Source: Trichobilharzia regenti (Eukaryota; Platyhelminthes; Trematoda; Strigeidida; Schistosomatidae). Taken from it: a stretch of 64,000 nt of DNA. The position numbers and the translations under genes are program-made. Numbering within the stretch: the stretch's first letter is position 1; every line of letters starts with the position of its first letter. Where the stretch lies: positions 89,662,319 through 89,726,318 of the forward strand of contig OX235264.1 of assembly GCA_944472135.2 (NCBI GenBank), read 5' to 3'. A model generated the notes under the pieces. That model was not told the origin of the DNA, did no database searches, and was given only the letters and a program-made list of their open reading frames with translations. Below, piece by piece: positions 22,756-34,127 of this stretch.

Positions 22756-23025
22756 ATTCAACGGAAGCGGGAGGCCGAGTTGAACTTCTTGCCGACACAC
22801 TCATAAGCCCCTCCCACTTTACTAGCCGGTGGTAAGCCCAAAAAGCGGGAAAGTTGAGCGTGAGACTAGCGAGCCTATCTGATAAGAACAATACAACTGT
22901 TACTGAAAATTCAAAAGTTCAAAACCGTATGTTCCATTTGAAAAGCAAAATAATGAAGAAAACACTTTTAACTTATGAATATGCACATATTGAATGTAGC
23001 TGAAATAAAATAAAGGATTATCTTT

Positions 23026-23450
23026 ATTCAAGTATCGGTTTGTAGGGATTTGGTTGACTGGTTACAGGATTTCATCATGAGCTGACATTGGTTAGTGAAC
23101 CATTGGAAAACCTGGGAGTACTGGGCAGCTGTTTCGTCCTAGTTTGGGACTCTTCATCAGTGTGCACCCACCGGGATTCGGACCCAGGACCTTCCGGTTA
23201 CAAGGCGAGCTCGTAGACCATTATAGCCACTGGGACCCAATCCAATGGCTCATGAATTCCAACTTCTACCAATTCAAGACATAGCGCAACCACTAGCCAA
23301 TGTCTTCAGCGAGTATTTGTCCTCACACCCGACCGGTTGCACCCTACTGGTCACGACTTCCCACTGGAACCCTGAATAGGGCCAGTCGCCAATGAGCATC
23401 TCATTTATATTCAAGTATTGGTTTGTAGGGATTTGGTTTATCTTTACTGC
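23026..23450 (-). mobile_element. H-family hammerhead SINE, full-length unit with direct terminal repeats
   Basis: Minus-strand unit of about 400 bp bounded at both ends by the same motif, read on the plus strand as TTCAAGTATYGGTTTGTAGG and GATTTGGTT (23028-23055 and 23412-23440). Inside, on the minus strand, are the 5' part with TGGCCCTATTCAGGGTTCC, the tRNA-like head, B-box GGTCCGAATCCCGG, hammerhead region TGATGAAGAGTCCCAAACTAG plus GACGAAACAGCTGCCCAG, and GTCAGCTCATGATGAAATCC. The terminal direct repeats suggest a unit cut from a tandem precursor. Confidence 0.75.
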
Positions 23451-23654
23451 CTACTTCCCATACAAAATACCAAACTTTTAAACGCGGTTATTACAGTTGA
23501 GAATTTCTCTACATAAGTGATATCTTTAAATCTCTAACCCAACAAAATGACAATGGTCACCACTTTTTAATAACGTCCACTAATGAATTATACAGGTGGG
23601 AAGCACCAAATCCATAAATACGTAGTGACCTAGGGATACACACTTGAGACATAT

Positions 23655-24135
23655 AATAATAATAATAATAACTGAAAACCAGGAAGTACTAGGCAGCCAT
23701 GTCGTCATCCTAGTTTGAGATTCATAGGCAGTACTCAACCACCACATGGCTTCAAACCCAGGATTTTCCAGTTACAAGACAAGTCACCGGGACTCGACTC
23801 AATGATTAGCCTGTGAATTCTCATTTCTACCAATATGTGATTTTACTAGGACCACTGGGCAATGTCACTCCCGACAGGATGGACTCCACTGGTCAAGACT
23901 CATCGGAACTTCAGGAAACTTCGTCCTGTAGACAGTTATTAGCGAGCATCGCATTTTCAAGAGGTTAACTTCTAATTAGAAGGTCCTGAGTTCGAAACCC
24001 GATGAGTGTGTACTGCCGATAAGTCCCAAACCAGGACAAAACTCGCTGGTTTCCAGTGGTTCTCTAATTGATATCAATCCGTGCTCAAAACTAAAAACCA
24101 AATCAAATCCCTGCAAAGGAACTCTTGAAAATAAT
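23655..24135. mobile_element. diverged H-family copies, head to head
   Basis: Minus copy about 23660-23955 and plus copy about 23960-24130 of a subfamily whose 3' end reads TCTCTAATTGATATCAATCC instead of GATGTCAGCTCATGATG. Ribozyme boxes are decayed (CCGATAAGTCCC, GGACAAAAC on the plus copy). Flanks AATAATAATAATAAC and AATAATCATAAC are similar, but a clean TSD is not proven because they are simple sequence. Confidence 0.6.
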
Positions 24136-24334
24136 CATAACAGCTTTGTTCTGAAACAATTTTCACATGGTGACAAAAATTTCCAGCAAAGTTTATTGCA
24201 TGACATTTTCCCATCGTCTAGAATCTCCAAATAAATTACTGATTGACATTAGATCCTGTGACACAGTTCTATACAACCTGAAGCGCAAACTAATCTACCA
24301 ATATAATATCTCTGCTTCCTCACCTTTGAGAAAT

Positions 24335-25700
24335 TTATATTAAGATAAAGCAATAAGAAGACTTAATTTGTCTGAATCGTGTAATGTATTTGCGCAACAC
24401 ATTTCAAACAATCTGATCACACACGGACTTGTCATAGGAATATACATGAAATTAATAAAGAGTTAAGAGGTGAGAAAACAGACTTAGGTCAAGTCAAAAG
24501 GACAAATTGAAGGTCAAAATAACAATGAAGACCACTAAACCAAATAGCAGAGGTAATATTATATGTGCTATGGTATCAAAACAGAATTTACCAAGGAAGG
24601 TTTAATGAGATGACGAATTATTTTTGATGGGTCAATAAAAAGATCTAATTATAGATAACCTAGCTGAACAGGACAGTATCTTAACTACCACAGTTTCTGC
24701 CTGACCTGTTCGGTACAAAAGAGCCTTAGTAAGGCACCTCTTAAGTAGAATCCACCGAATATGCACTGAAGACACACTTGATGAAGAAAAAAGAATATTG
24801 ACACAAACTCTGGTTGATAACAATTATCCAGACAAGTTCATCAGGAGATATAAAGTAATCAGAACACCAAGACCCAATCGACAACTCGCCAATAAGATAG
24901 ATGTGTACATCAAGCTACCCTATATGGGGCATCAAAGCAGCCTGATAACTAAACAAAGACTGAACGCTGCTGTCAAAAAGACTTTTTATGCCGCTAATAT
25001 CACAATTGAGAATGTTAAGCCAATATATCTATATAAGCCCTAAAAACATGCGAAAAATGATGTCTCATCCCACTGTATTTTCCAATTTCAATGTACGTGT
25101 CGACACACATACATAGGGAGGACTCATCAATCTATGCAAGTAAGGGCTGTCTTCACAGCATATTCCTAAATGGCTCCAGAAACAAATGGAATCTCCAGAA
25201 CCTATTAACGGTGAGAACAGGAGACCTAGTTCCTCTATTGCGAAACATATTATAGAGACAGGACATAAAAGTGATGTTAACAGATCTTTTAAACCTATCT
25301 ATAAAACGTGTTTGGGGCGTAGTATCCTAAAGTTTGTGGAAGCCCTAGCTAGCAATTAGAAAGTTCAAGCCACCTTTATTCGTTCAAAAACAATTCGTCA
25401 TCACATTAAAACTTCCTTGGTAAATTCTGTTTTGATACCATAGCACATGTAATATTACCTCCGATATTTGGTTTAGCGGTCTTCATTGTTATTTTGACCT
25501 TCAATTTGTCCTTTCGACTTGACCTAAGTCTATTTTCCCACCTCTTAACTCTTTATTGATTTCATGTATATTCCTATGACAAGTCCGTGTGTGATCAGAT
25601 TGTTCGAAATGTGTTGCGCAAATACATTACACGATTCAGGCAAATTACGTCTTGTAAATTCTTAAAGGGAACTAATTGTTTTAAAATTTACATTTAGTTG
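24335..25700 (+). pseudogene. Penelope-like element: RT end, GIY-YIG endonuclease and inverted terminal arms
   Basis: The plus strand reads RTGQAETVVVK-type debris on one strand and, in the coding direction near 24780-25040, ILTQTLVDNNYPDKFIRRY (RT thumb end) followed by a linker ending VYIKLPYMGHQSS. The endonuclease part near 25080-25130 carries the C-x-C...Y-I-G-R-T motif. Stops interrupt the rest. Segment 24340-24603 is the inverted complement of 25407-25670, so the element has long inverted arms, as is common in PLE insertions, which often carry an inverted partial copy. The RT catalytic core is absent. Confidence 0.75.
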
Positions 25701-26108
25701 AATGTCAATCATAAAACGTTCACAAGTACATTTTGTGAACCAAAGGAACAACCCAGGAACAGTTATCTCATGTATTCAGATAAGTTGGCATCCAGAATAA
25801 TCCTTTTCCTCAAGTTTAGTATAAAGTTGAGAATCAGAAGTTTGTAAATGTTTTAAATACTTGACAGAGTAAAATATGTCATATTTTAGTACATTTAAAC
25901 AAATTGAATAAGAGAAATTATGTGCAATATATTGATGAAGATTTTCAGTAGCCCAATTTTTAAGCAGGTCGCCTAGTGTTCACTAGAATTATACTATCTT
26001 TCTGACACAATACGGAAGAAGGAAGGCCACAAAATAACCATCTATTCTAGGAAGCGTGGTCAGTTTCCACCCATGATGTCACACAAGTGCGCGAATATAA
26101 TGAGTAAG

Positions 26109-26697
26109 CTTTCATAATCTGTCTGTCTGTCTATTTTCGACATAGAACTTTGCACAAATGTGCACCAGTTCAAGTCACCACACTTCATGTATCACACAAA
26201 GGAAGAAAAGAAAGTACAAGAAAAGCATAATAGAGACAGTAAACAGAGGTGTAAGACAAAGGATTAGTAATAACGATGAACAAAACAGTTTCATTGGAAA
26301 TCATAAGTCACAAGGAGTGGATTTATCTGCACCAGCCATTGAGAACGATTTTGAGCCATATCACCAATTGTTTCCAACCATTGATTTTTACCGTCCGAGG
26401 ACCCCAACCAGTCAGGAAGTCTACACCTTCTTATGTGGCTAAGACTAACTGTTTTAGATTTCATTGAATGGTGCCATGTTTTTGTTTGACCTCCGCTAGC
26501 TTTTTACCAGCCTGACCATGTATCCGCTAACATTACTCGTCTAGGAAGGCGATGACTTGGCATACGTAACACATGTCCTAACCATCTCAGTCGATGTAAC
26601 TTCACAACTTCGTCGATTGATTTCCCCTGTTTACCTAGAACTCGACGCCTAACCTCAATATTGCTCACCTTATTATGCCACTTATCACTTTCATAAT
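26109..26697 (-). mobile_element. RTE-like retrotransposon 3' part with 10-bp TSD
   Basis: Minus strand from KWHNKVSNIEVRRRVLG (near 26680) through RLRWLGHVLRMPSHRLPRR to the ...GAAAATAGACAGACAGACAG end at 26119. Flanked by CTTTCATAAT (26109-26118, 26688-26697). Truncated within the RT C-terminal region, with frame breaks. Confidence 0.85.
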
Positions 26698-26929
26698 GGA
26701 ATCTACTGATGAAGAAAATAAGATTATGTTGAAGAAGCGATTGAAAAGATAACAAAATAATGCAATGTTACTTAAATATTCAAGGAATAATCAATTATGG
26801 CTTCTCAGATGTACGTCATTAGGATCCCATCAGGAAACCAGACAGATATCCCTGGAAGTTAGTACAACAGGTAAGCTAGATAAAGATCGCTATTGTTGCA
26901 CAAACTAAATACTAGACATAAACTCAAAC

Positions 26930-27322
26930 AAATGTATTTTAAAGGATCGTATCATGAGCTGACACAGGTTAGGGAACCATTATAAAACCTGGGAGTACTG
27001 GACAGCAGGTCGGGTGTGCGGATGACATTGGCTAGTTGGTTGCGCTATATTGTCAATTGGTAGACGTTGGAATTCATGGACTGGTCATTGAATCGGATCC
27101 TACTGGCTTAATGGTTCACCAGCTCACTCGCCTTGTAACTGGAAGGTCCTGGGTTCGAACCCTAGCTGTGGATAATTGCCGATGAACAGTCCCAAACTGG
27201 GACGAAATAGCTGTCTGGCAGTACTTCAAGCTTTTTCGATGGTTCTTTGAATGATGTCAGCTCATGATGAGATCCTGTAACCAACCAAATCCCTGCAAAC
27301 CAACACTTTAAAATGTATTTTA
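26930..27322. mobile_element. H-family SINE with inverted 3' fragment at its head, 12-bp TSD
   Basis: A minus-strand fragment (26942-27006, the 3' quarter of a copy) is followed by a full plus copy with head GGATCCTACTGGCTTAATGG, B-box GGTTCGAACCC, GATGAACAGTCCCAAACTGGGACGAAATAG and a 3' end at CCAAATCCCTGCAAACCAAC. The direct repeat AAATGTATTTTA (26930-26941, 27311-27322) flanks the whole. A shortened version of the head-to-head dimer. Confidence 0.8.
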
Positions 27323-27713
27323 TACTGCAAATCATAAGATAACTTTTAGTGAATGATTTCCATTTACTTCACTACATAGAAATGTTGACAGGATGAAAAC
27401 TACAAAATCATAGTCTAAAACAAAAGGTATTAGCATTAATATAACCATAAAATTATGTGACTAAATAATCCAACGTAATCCTAAGAGCTATCCTAACCTG
27501 GCAAAAGTTAGATAAACTGTTCTCCAAATACTAAAATCATCAATTTGAACTCACTAGGGAAACTAAGCAAAAACAAATATAACTCAAAAAGATAGATTAT
27601 CCATTCTTCTCTTTAAATGAGAATTGTATGCATTTTTCAGTTTCTAATATCGTTTTTTTTTCATTTTTAATGTGAATGAGGTACAGAGAAGAAGAATATC
27701 GTAAGAACCTTAC

Positions 27714-29477
27714 CTGGATGTAAAAAGCCATCAGAATCTGGAATTATTTCTGTGGAAAATCGATTAGTTTTATGATTAAACATGCGTTTCATTCGATAAT
27801 GACGCTTTTTGAAACGTGAATATTTTGAAATTGAATGCAAGGAATCTTTAAATGTCTGTGAATTCGATAAATATCTGTTATTATTATTATACGATGAATT
27901 ATGACTGAGGAAAGTTTTCAGCTGATCCTCTGGCATGGAAGAAATCATATATGTAGATGATTCAGAACATGTTATAACTGATTGTTCTAATCCTGAATCC
28001 ATGTTTGATATATTATCATAATGTAAACGAGGCATTCTTAAAGTGGAATAGAAATGATTATTAAGTCTACCATGTGAATTAGATAAATATCCATAGCTAT
28101 GACGATCACTATGACAATCACTAGGATGAGTTGATGATACACTCATTCTACCTTTCGATAACCAATAATCATCAGCATCAATATGATCTTCGTCTTCAGA
28201 AGTATCCTCATGTAATAAACCGTCAGCGTCCATATCACTTAAAGCAGCTGTAGAATAACATTCAGAAGTATCTAATGAAGACTCTTCATCGAGATTATCT
28301 TTTAAATACCACATATAATCTAAGTTATCTTCAGCTTGATCTAATTGAATTTGATTAGCTTGTAGTTTGTATAATAATCGATCCAGTGTATCGCTAAGTT
28401 TATTCAACTCATCTGTAATCAGAACAGTTTTCTGTGAAAGATTAGTGAATTCCAATTTACACGTATCATGTTGACATGTTAAAGAATGATTGCATTGTTT
28501 ATCCAAGAGTGATGATGGTGCTGACGTTACTAATGCTGCATCATCAGTAATATCATTGATGTTACCAACTTTGTTTAGAAGGGATGTAGATTCATTAAGT
28601 TGTTCGAGTGAATAACTATCTGATTTAGAATTAAGAAGAGTTGATAAAGTATCCAGTTGTCGAAGAATAATTTCATCTCCTTCTTCCATATCTTCTTCTT
28701 CATCAATATTATCATCTTCGTTGTAATGATCACTTTGACTGCAGTCTTCAATCTTCACCGGGTTTTTATTGTTTTTCATATGAATTGTGTGGTCTTTATT
28801 CATTTCTATTGAAATGATATCATCATATTCAAAGCCTTCATTGTCATCTATATATAAACATGATAGAGAAGCTGAAGATGACAATGTACCTGAATTGGAA
28901 TGAAAACGCGAACGATGATTTAGAAGAGAGTTATTGATATTTTGATTAGCTGAAGTGTTGTCCTCTGGTAAACTGTCTACAGATTCATTTCGTTTGATTT
29001 TCTTCTTTAATACAGTGTCACTATGTACATGCTGAATCAAAGATGATGGTGAAGATGATGACAGTGACTTTTTCTCTGATGAACCACCACGATAGTCAGG
29101 TTGTTTAGTACCGAGTAAGTCAACTACATTTGAAAACAATTGATCTGTAGACAGGCTAAAAGTCATTGCTGGAATAAAGTCTTCATCACATAATAATTCA
29201 CTATTTGTGAAAGGGTATTCCATGCGTTCATCTTTCATGCTTGGAAAGAATACATTATCAATAGACATGGAGAGTTGTTTCAAACTTTGTTCATTACTAT
29301 CATACAAGTCATTTCTACCGAATTTCATGTCAAATGATTTCGAAACTTGTAGCGACTGGCTTAACTCTGGAGAATTTAATCTATCCTTTGCGAACTGTGA
29401 AAGTAAGTCATCAGAAACAACCGTCTCAGATATGCTGCGAGTAACTGGAAGATTGTTTGTTGTAACACATTCCCCAT
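27714..29477 (-). CDS. large internal exon of an unrecognised acidic, serine-rich protein
   Basis: This is the longest clean open stretch in the window. It is bounded by a good acceptor (pyrimidine-rich tract then CAG at 29478-29480) and a strong donor (CAG then GTAAGG; intron begins at 27713). The 1,764-nt exon is open in one frame with matching phases at both ends (phase 1 in, phase 1 out), so it could be skipped without frame loss. The encoded 587 or so residues include a serine run, an acidic tract (about NEDDNIDEEEDMEEGD), a helical heptad-like segment (LITDELNKLSDTLDRLLYKL, likely coiled coil), another acidic patch (EDEDHIDADDYW), an Asn run and a basic stretch near the end (FKKRHYRMKRMF). 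No catalytic motif, signal peptide or membrane segment is visible. I do not recognise the family. The pattern fits a disordered scaffold or regulatory protein. Neighbouring exons are outside what I can identify. The frame could also start at an internal ATG at 29328, but the open frame upstream of it and the splice signal argue that the exon is internal. Confidence 0.8.
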
Positions 29478-29690
29478 CTGTTCAATATTCAACAGAAAAA
29501 AAAGAAATATTGATAAACATAAAATGTTACAATATACTACACAGCTTAATGGAAATAAGTCATTTAGAAAACGACTAACTCATGGTCAAATTAAATTATT
29601 TCGTTTACCGATTATCAACGATACTATGCAATCACGTGAATAGGTAAACTTTAAGCTTAAATATTCATTTTTATTAACTAAGTGTACAAT
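29478..29690 (-). other. intron sequence upstream of the large exon
   Basis: AT-rich with the pyrimidine tract of the 29478 acceptor on the minus strand. No further exon is seen before the tRNA-like repeat. Confidence 0.5.
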
Positions 29691-29696
29691 CTAATG

Positions 29697-29775
29697 CATG
29701 GAGATATGGCTCAATGGCATGAGCGAACGACTTTCAGCAGTTGGGCAATGGGTTCGATTCCCGCTGCATCTATTC
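29697..29775 (+). repeat. tRNA-like sequence, probably a tRNA pseudogene or SINE head
   Basis: GCTC-AATGGCAT-GAGC forms a D-arm, CGACT/AGTTG an anticodon arm, and GGG-TTCGATT-CCC a T-arm with a B-box. The acceptor stem pairs poorly (GGAGATA against TGCATCT), so it is not a functional tRNA by inspection. It could be the head of a further SINE family; downstream sequence is not repeated in this window. Confidence 0.5.
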
Positions 29776-30111
29776 CATCCTGGAAAACTGAATAGTATTG
29801 TAACAGCAGAAAGTAAGACACGGAAGTAAAGGTATATTTTCAATTGACCAAACTGCTATTTATATATAAACAGTTTATATTCTATGACTAACCACTGAGC
29901 GTATGATCTTGGTTTACATTAAACGACATGAAATAGAATGTTCAAATGCATATAATATTCCGTTGCTAATGAACTATTGAAATGTGGGAATAGTGTCCAG
30001 ATATTAACATCAACGAATACAAAGATTCTTACAATGAGAATAAAATTCCGTTGGGACACGTTATATCACACCACCACAGTATCATTAGCCCTTACATAAT
30101 CGGTGTGTGAC

Positions 30112-31395
30112 GTATATCCCTCTGTCTGTCTGTCTGGATTCAACATAGAACTTGGCACCGAAGTGCAGCGGTTCGAGTTCCCACGTTCCAAACAGCACAC
30201 AAAGATTGACGAGAAGATGAGTGGAGAGAATCAATAGAGTTTGACAGGTATAAGAGCGAAACAGAATGGGTAATGGTAGAAAGAAATGTGAAAGATTACA
30301 GAGACTGAATACATCTGCGCTGGCCATTGACAACAATTTTGAGCCATGTCACCTATTATCTCCAGCCATTGATTCCTAGAGTCCCGAGGGCCCAAACTCG
30401 GAAGTCTGCATCTCCCTACCTGACCGATTCAGTTTAACTGTCAAGCATTTCATGGATTGATGAGGCCATGTTTTTGTTTGGCCACCACTTACCCTTTTCC
30501 AACCTGCACCTATATCAGTTAGTAATGCTCGTCGTCGGGGGAGGCGATGGTTAGGCATGCGCACTACGTGACCTAGCCATTTCAATCTATGTAACTTTAT
30601 AGCCTCGTTGATTGATTTTCCCTCTTTGCCTGCCCAACACTCTACGCCTGACGTCAACATTACCTACCTTATTAAACCACCTAACGTGAGACAGAGATCG
30701 CACACATCTATGATCGAAAGCAGTCAACCTTTTCATGTCTTCGACTCGTATTGGCCATGTTTCAGAGCCATAGACAAGGACGGAGCGAACTGCTGAGTAG
30801 TACACACGTCCCTTGGTTGATAACCGGATGTCACGCCTACGCCAGAGGTGGTGTAAGTTGGCGAAAGCAGCTCGAGCTTTTTGGATCTGTGCTGAGATTT
30901 CGTCGCCAATCAGTCCGTTGGTGCTAATACAACTTCCCAAATAGGTGAAGTGGTCAACATGTTCTATCACTTCACTCCCTATCACTAAGCTAGGCGTTGA
31001 CGTAGTCCAGTCCTGTAGCAGCATCTTACATTTTTCAGGGGCGAATCGCATGCCAAACACACGACGATTGTTGCTCAAGGTGTTCAGAAGACTCTGCATT
31101 TTGTCATCATCCTCCCCTAACAGGACTATGTCATCTATATATTCTAAGTGCATAAGACTATGCCCTGGTAACAAGTCGATTCCTAAGTCACTACGTTCAG
31201 TTAAGGATACTTCCATTAGCATATCTATGATGAAGTTAAACAGGAATGGGAAAGTGGACATCCCTGTCGTACACCACTGGTTGTTATCAATTCAGATGAC
31301 AATTCCCCATAAGCCCTTACACTACTACGTGAGTTTGAATAGAGTGCCTTGATTAGTGCAATGTACTTTCTTGGCACTCCCTTATATTACTCACT
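30112..31395 (-). pseudogene. RTE-like retrotransposon, 5'-truncated, second subfamily
   Basis: The minus strand from about 31390 carries palm sequence (FPFLFNFIIDMLMEVSL), YIDDIVLLGEDDDKM (YIDD in place of YADD), FAPEKCKMLLQDW and FTYLGSCISTNGLIGDE in an open stretch of 224 codons (30587-31261). After a frameshift it continues through RLKWLGHVVRMPNHRLPRR to the C-terminus. The 3' end reads CTATGTTGAATCCAGACAGACAG. A 7-bp direct repeat TATATCC on both sides is a possible TSD. The 10.5 kb fragment belongs to this subfamily. Confidence 0.85.
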
Positions 31396-31399
31396 TATA

Positions 31400-32019
31400 T
31401 CCTAATATATAAGAGAACTGTTCTGAGCTGTTCCGTTTAAACAAAATAGAACAGTTGAATGTATGCGGTTGAGCAGATTCATGCTACATGGAGGTAAAAA
31501 TCTCTTCACATAGAGTTATACTCAACTGAATTATCCATATCACATGCACCATATCACGATTATACCTCACTCAGCAGCTGAGCATATCAGGGTGGTTCAC
31601 CCATAATTCAAACAATTTTGAATTTAGAAAGTAATACCCTTTTTTTTAAAAAAAAACCTCTATCAGGTTTAAAACGACCTAACTCAAATGTACATGGTAT
31701 CACTGAAACCGTTTCACTTCGACGTAGGTTTAAACATATAAATGTCTCTGTCTACAGACTGATTTTATCTGATTTTAGCAAAGTTAAGACAAAAAAGATA
31801 ACCAGTGAACAATGATAAAGTTATTTATAACTGAATAAAATTTAAGAGTTATAACAACTGGGACAGACAGATCATTATTTATTGGTCAGCTTGAGTTTTG
31901 GAAAAAATCAGTCCTTTTGACATACTCATCAAAACATGAATTTGAGAATCTCTTATATCTCGTGCAAATATTTCCAGTGTTACATTCATCCACCTAGTGT
32001 AATTCAGTGTATATTTGCT
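31400..32019. other. no gene seen
   Basis: The plus-strand open stretch at 31618-31815 (65 codons) follows a T and A run and has no splice or family support. Confidence 0.4.
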
Positions 32020-32275
32020 TAGTTGACGGTTTTTTTTCCTTTCCTTCACGTTCCCCAGGGGAACATAGGACTTCAAGCTAGTGGCTTGAAGCTTCTGTAG
32101 CAGTGTTTATTATTTTACAGGATTGGGTTGCTAACCTCATGCCCAACCTTTCCTCTTCACCAAGATTATTTCTGGCTTAGAGAGGTAAAGTTCGGCCGGG
32201 GATCGAACCCCGGACCATGTGGATGGTCGGCGAGCGCCCTAACCGCTATGCCATCGACGCACCTAGTTGACGGTT
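32020..32275 (-). mobile_element. tRNA-derived SINE, class S1, with 12-bp TSD
   Basis: Minus-strand complete copy: head GATGGCATAGCGGTTAGGGC, B-box GGTTCGATCCCCGG, body GAGGAAAGGTTGGGCATGAG, and tail CTTGAAGTCCTATGTTCC then GGGGAACGTGAAGGAAAGG. Direct repeat TAGTTGACGGTT at 32020-32031 and 32264-32275. Confidence 0.9.
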
Positions 32276-32279
32276 AGTT

Positions 32280-33865
32280 ATACCTAAAGTACAAACATTA
32301 GTCATGATGTTTGGACTGTCAAAATCTTTGTGCATTGAGTCAGTTTGTTATCTATAAGCTTGTGGTTGTAAGTTGAGTTCTTAAACTACTGAATCTCAAT
32401 ATCCAATGCTGTCGTAGTAAAGTACAGAGCGTATACTTGCAAAAACAATAAACGTCTCTTCCAAGTCCTCATCAAGATATACTGCGAAACATTAATTAGT
32501 GATAAATAGTGACTGTTTAGTGACATCGGATATAATCTAACCATGGATTAATCTATAAACATATTGTTCTACAACATCTGCGGATTGTCTTCTTTATTGA
32601 TTTTGAGGGTTTACGAAGCAGAGTACAGTGTGGACAAATGAACTAACAGATAAGTGAGTATATATGTAACTGTATGAAGACTATGTTGTTACACAAAAAA
32701 GACCTAAACGAGAAAGTGTGTTGAAGAATTACGTCTACTTAGAATCACGACAAATGAAGGTTCTCTATGCAATCATAATAGTTTTGAAGAAATACCATCG
32801 AATCCAGTAAAAGTGAAGTTTTCTGAAGAAAATATATATTAAATACCCCGACAATTTAAAGTGACAAACTTAAAGCTACAGTCAGAACACTCTGAACCAT
32901 TGTTATTTAGACAACTTTTGTCAACTGTTTATAGGTCAAAATACTTGAATAGGTAAATGACTTAGTGAAAGTTGTCATGATAGTAAAAGGGATGTAATAA
33001 TATGATGGAGACAAAAAATACTGCGTTACATAACTAACTGAAGAGTGAGTGTGAATTGAACTCAGTAAATTTTAATTCAATTCTAATGTAAAGTCAGATT
33101 ATGTAAAGGAGTGAACAAAGGCGGGGAGGTGGGAGAGAATAAGTTACGAAGTTAAACTGTGGCGGGTGCTACTGCCAAGACTTGCCAGTAGTATATAAAA
33201 AGACATCCATCAGCACAAAAGTATCAGATAGCGGAGAGATGGATTTGACATCAAAAACAGAAAATGAATCAGTATTACAGAGAAACAAAGGGAACACGAT
33301 AAGAAGACAAAGGAACACAACACTTAAGACAGAAGTTGCATAACACGGAGGATTTGTGCAAGTGACGCTTTTGACAAAAGGCGTACATAATTTCCCAATA
33401 TGTGTATATCACATTGCCAATAAACATTCTGTTAGCAAGTCTCTTATCTTTTCCCGTTAAATAAAAACCGTTACACTTTGACTGCAAATAAGGTTAATGG
33501 TAGTTACATGTAACACAGTCTCACAAACCTAAAAATATTATCTTCAGTTTATAGTCGTAAACGGTTTTAAAATACCGACTAACATTACTAAATATTAAGA
33601 AGGTGGATTATTTATAATCATCAGAATATATTTTAACCTATTAAACGTACATACTTTTTTAATGAAAATCTTTTGCGTGGACATAAGTGCAGCTAAATCT
33701 TCGCTACATTACGATCACCCATCCTCATCTTTTTTAAATTACCCTTTCTTGTTATTTCAAAAGTGCTTTGCACAAGTGAGCATTTATTAAGGCCCTTCAA
33801 CTTTATAAGTTTATTATGAGTTGTTGCTATGCCAACTGTTGAGTAACAATATATATAAGCCTTTA
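32280..33865. other. no gene seen
   Basis: AT-rich. A GC-richer patch at 33118-33200 ends with TATATAAAAAG (TATA-like), without a following coding stretch that I can support. Confidence 0.4.
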
Positions 33866-33868
33866 GGA

Positions 33869-34127
33869 ACAAATATATGCATCGGTGGCACAGCGGTAGA
33901 ATGCTCGCTAACCACGAATGTGGTCCAGGGTTCGATCCCCGGCCACCGACACACTCCCTTACATCGCTAAGCCAGCAACAATACCGATAAAGGGGAAAAG
34001 GTTGGGCATAAGGCTAACAACCCCATCCTATAAAAATGAAAATCCCTGTTAACAAAACCTCAAGTCTCTAGCTTGAAGCCCTATGTTCCACTGGGAACGT
34101 AAAGGAATAAAAAAAGGTACAAATATA
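33869..34127 (+). mobile_element. tRNA-derived SINE, class S1, full length with 9-bp TSD
   Basis: Best full-length S1 copy: head CATCGGTGGCACAGCGGTAG (A-box), B-box GGTTCGATCCCCGG, body with GGGGAAAAGGTTGGGC, then CTTGAAGCCCTATGTTCCAC and GGGAACGTAAAGG with an AATAAAAAA tail. Direct repeat ACAAATATA at 33869-33877 and 34119-34127. Confidence 0.9.
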
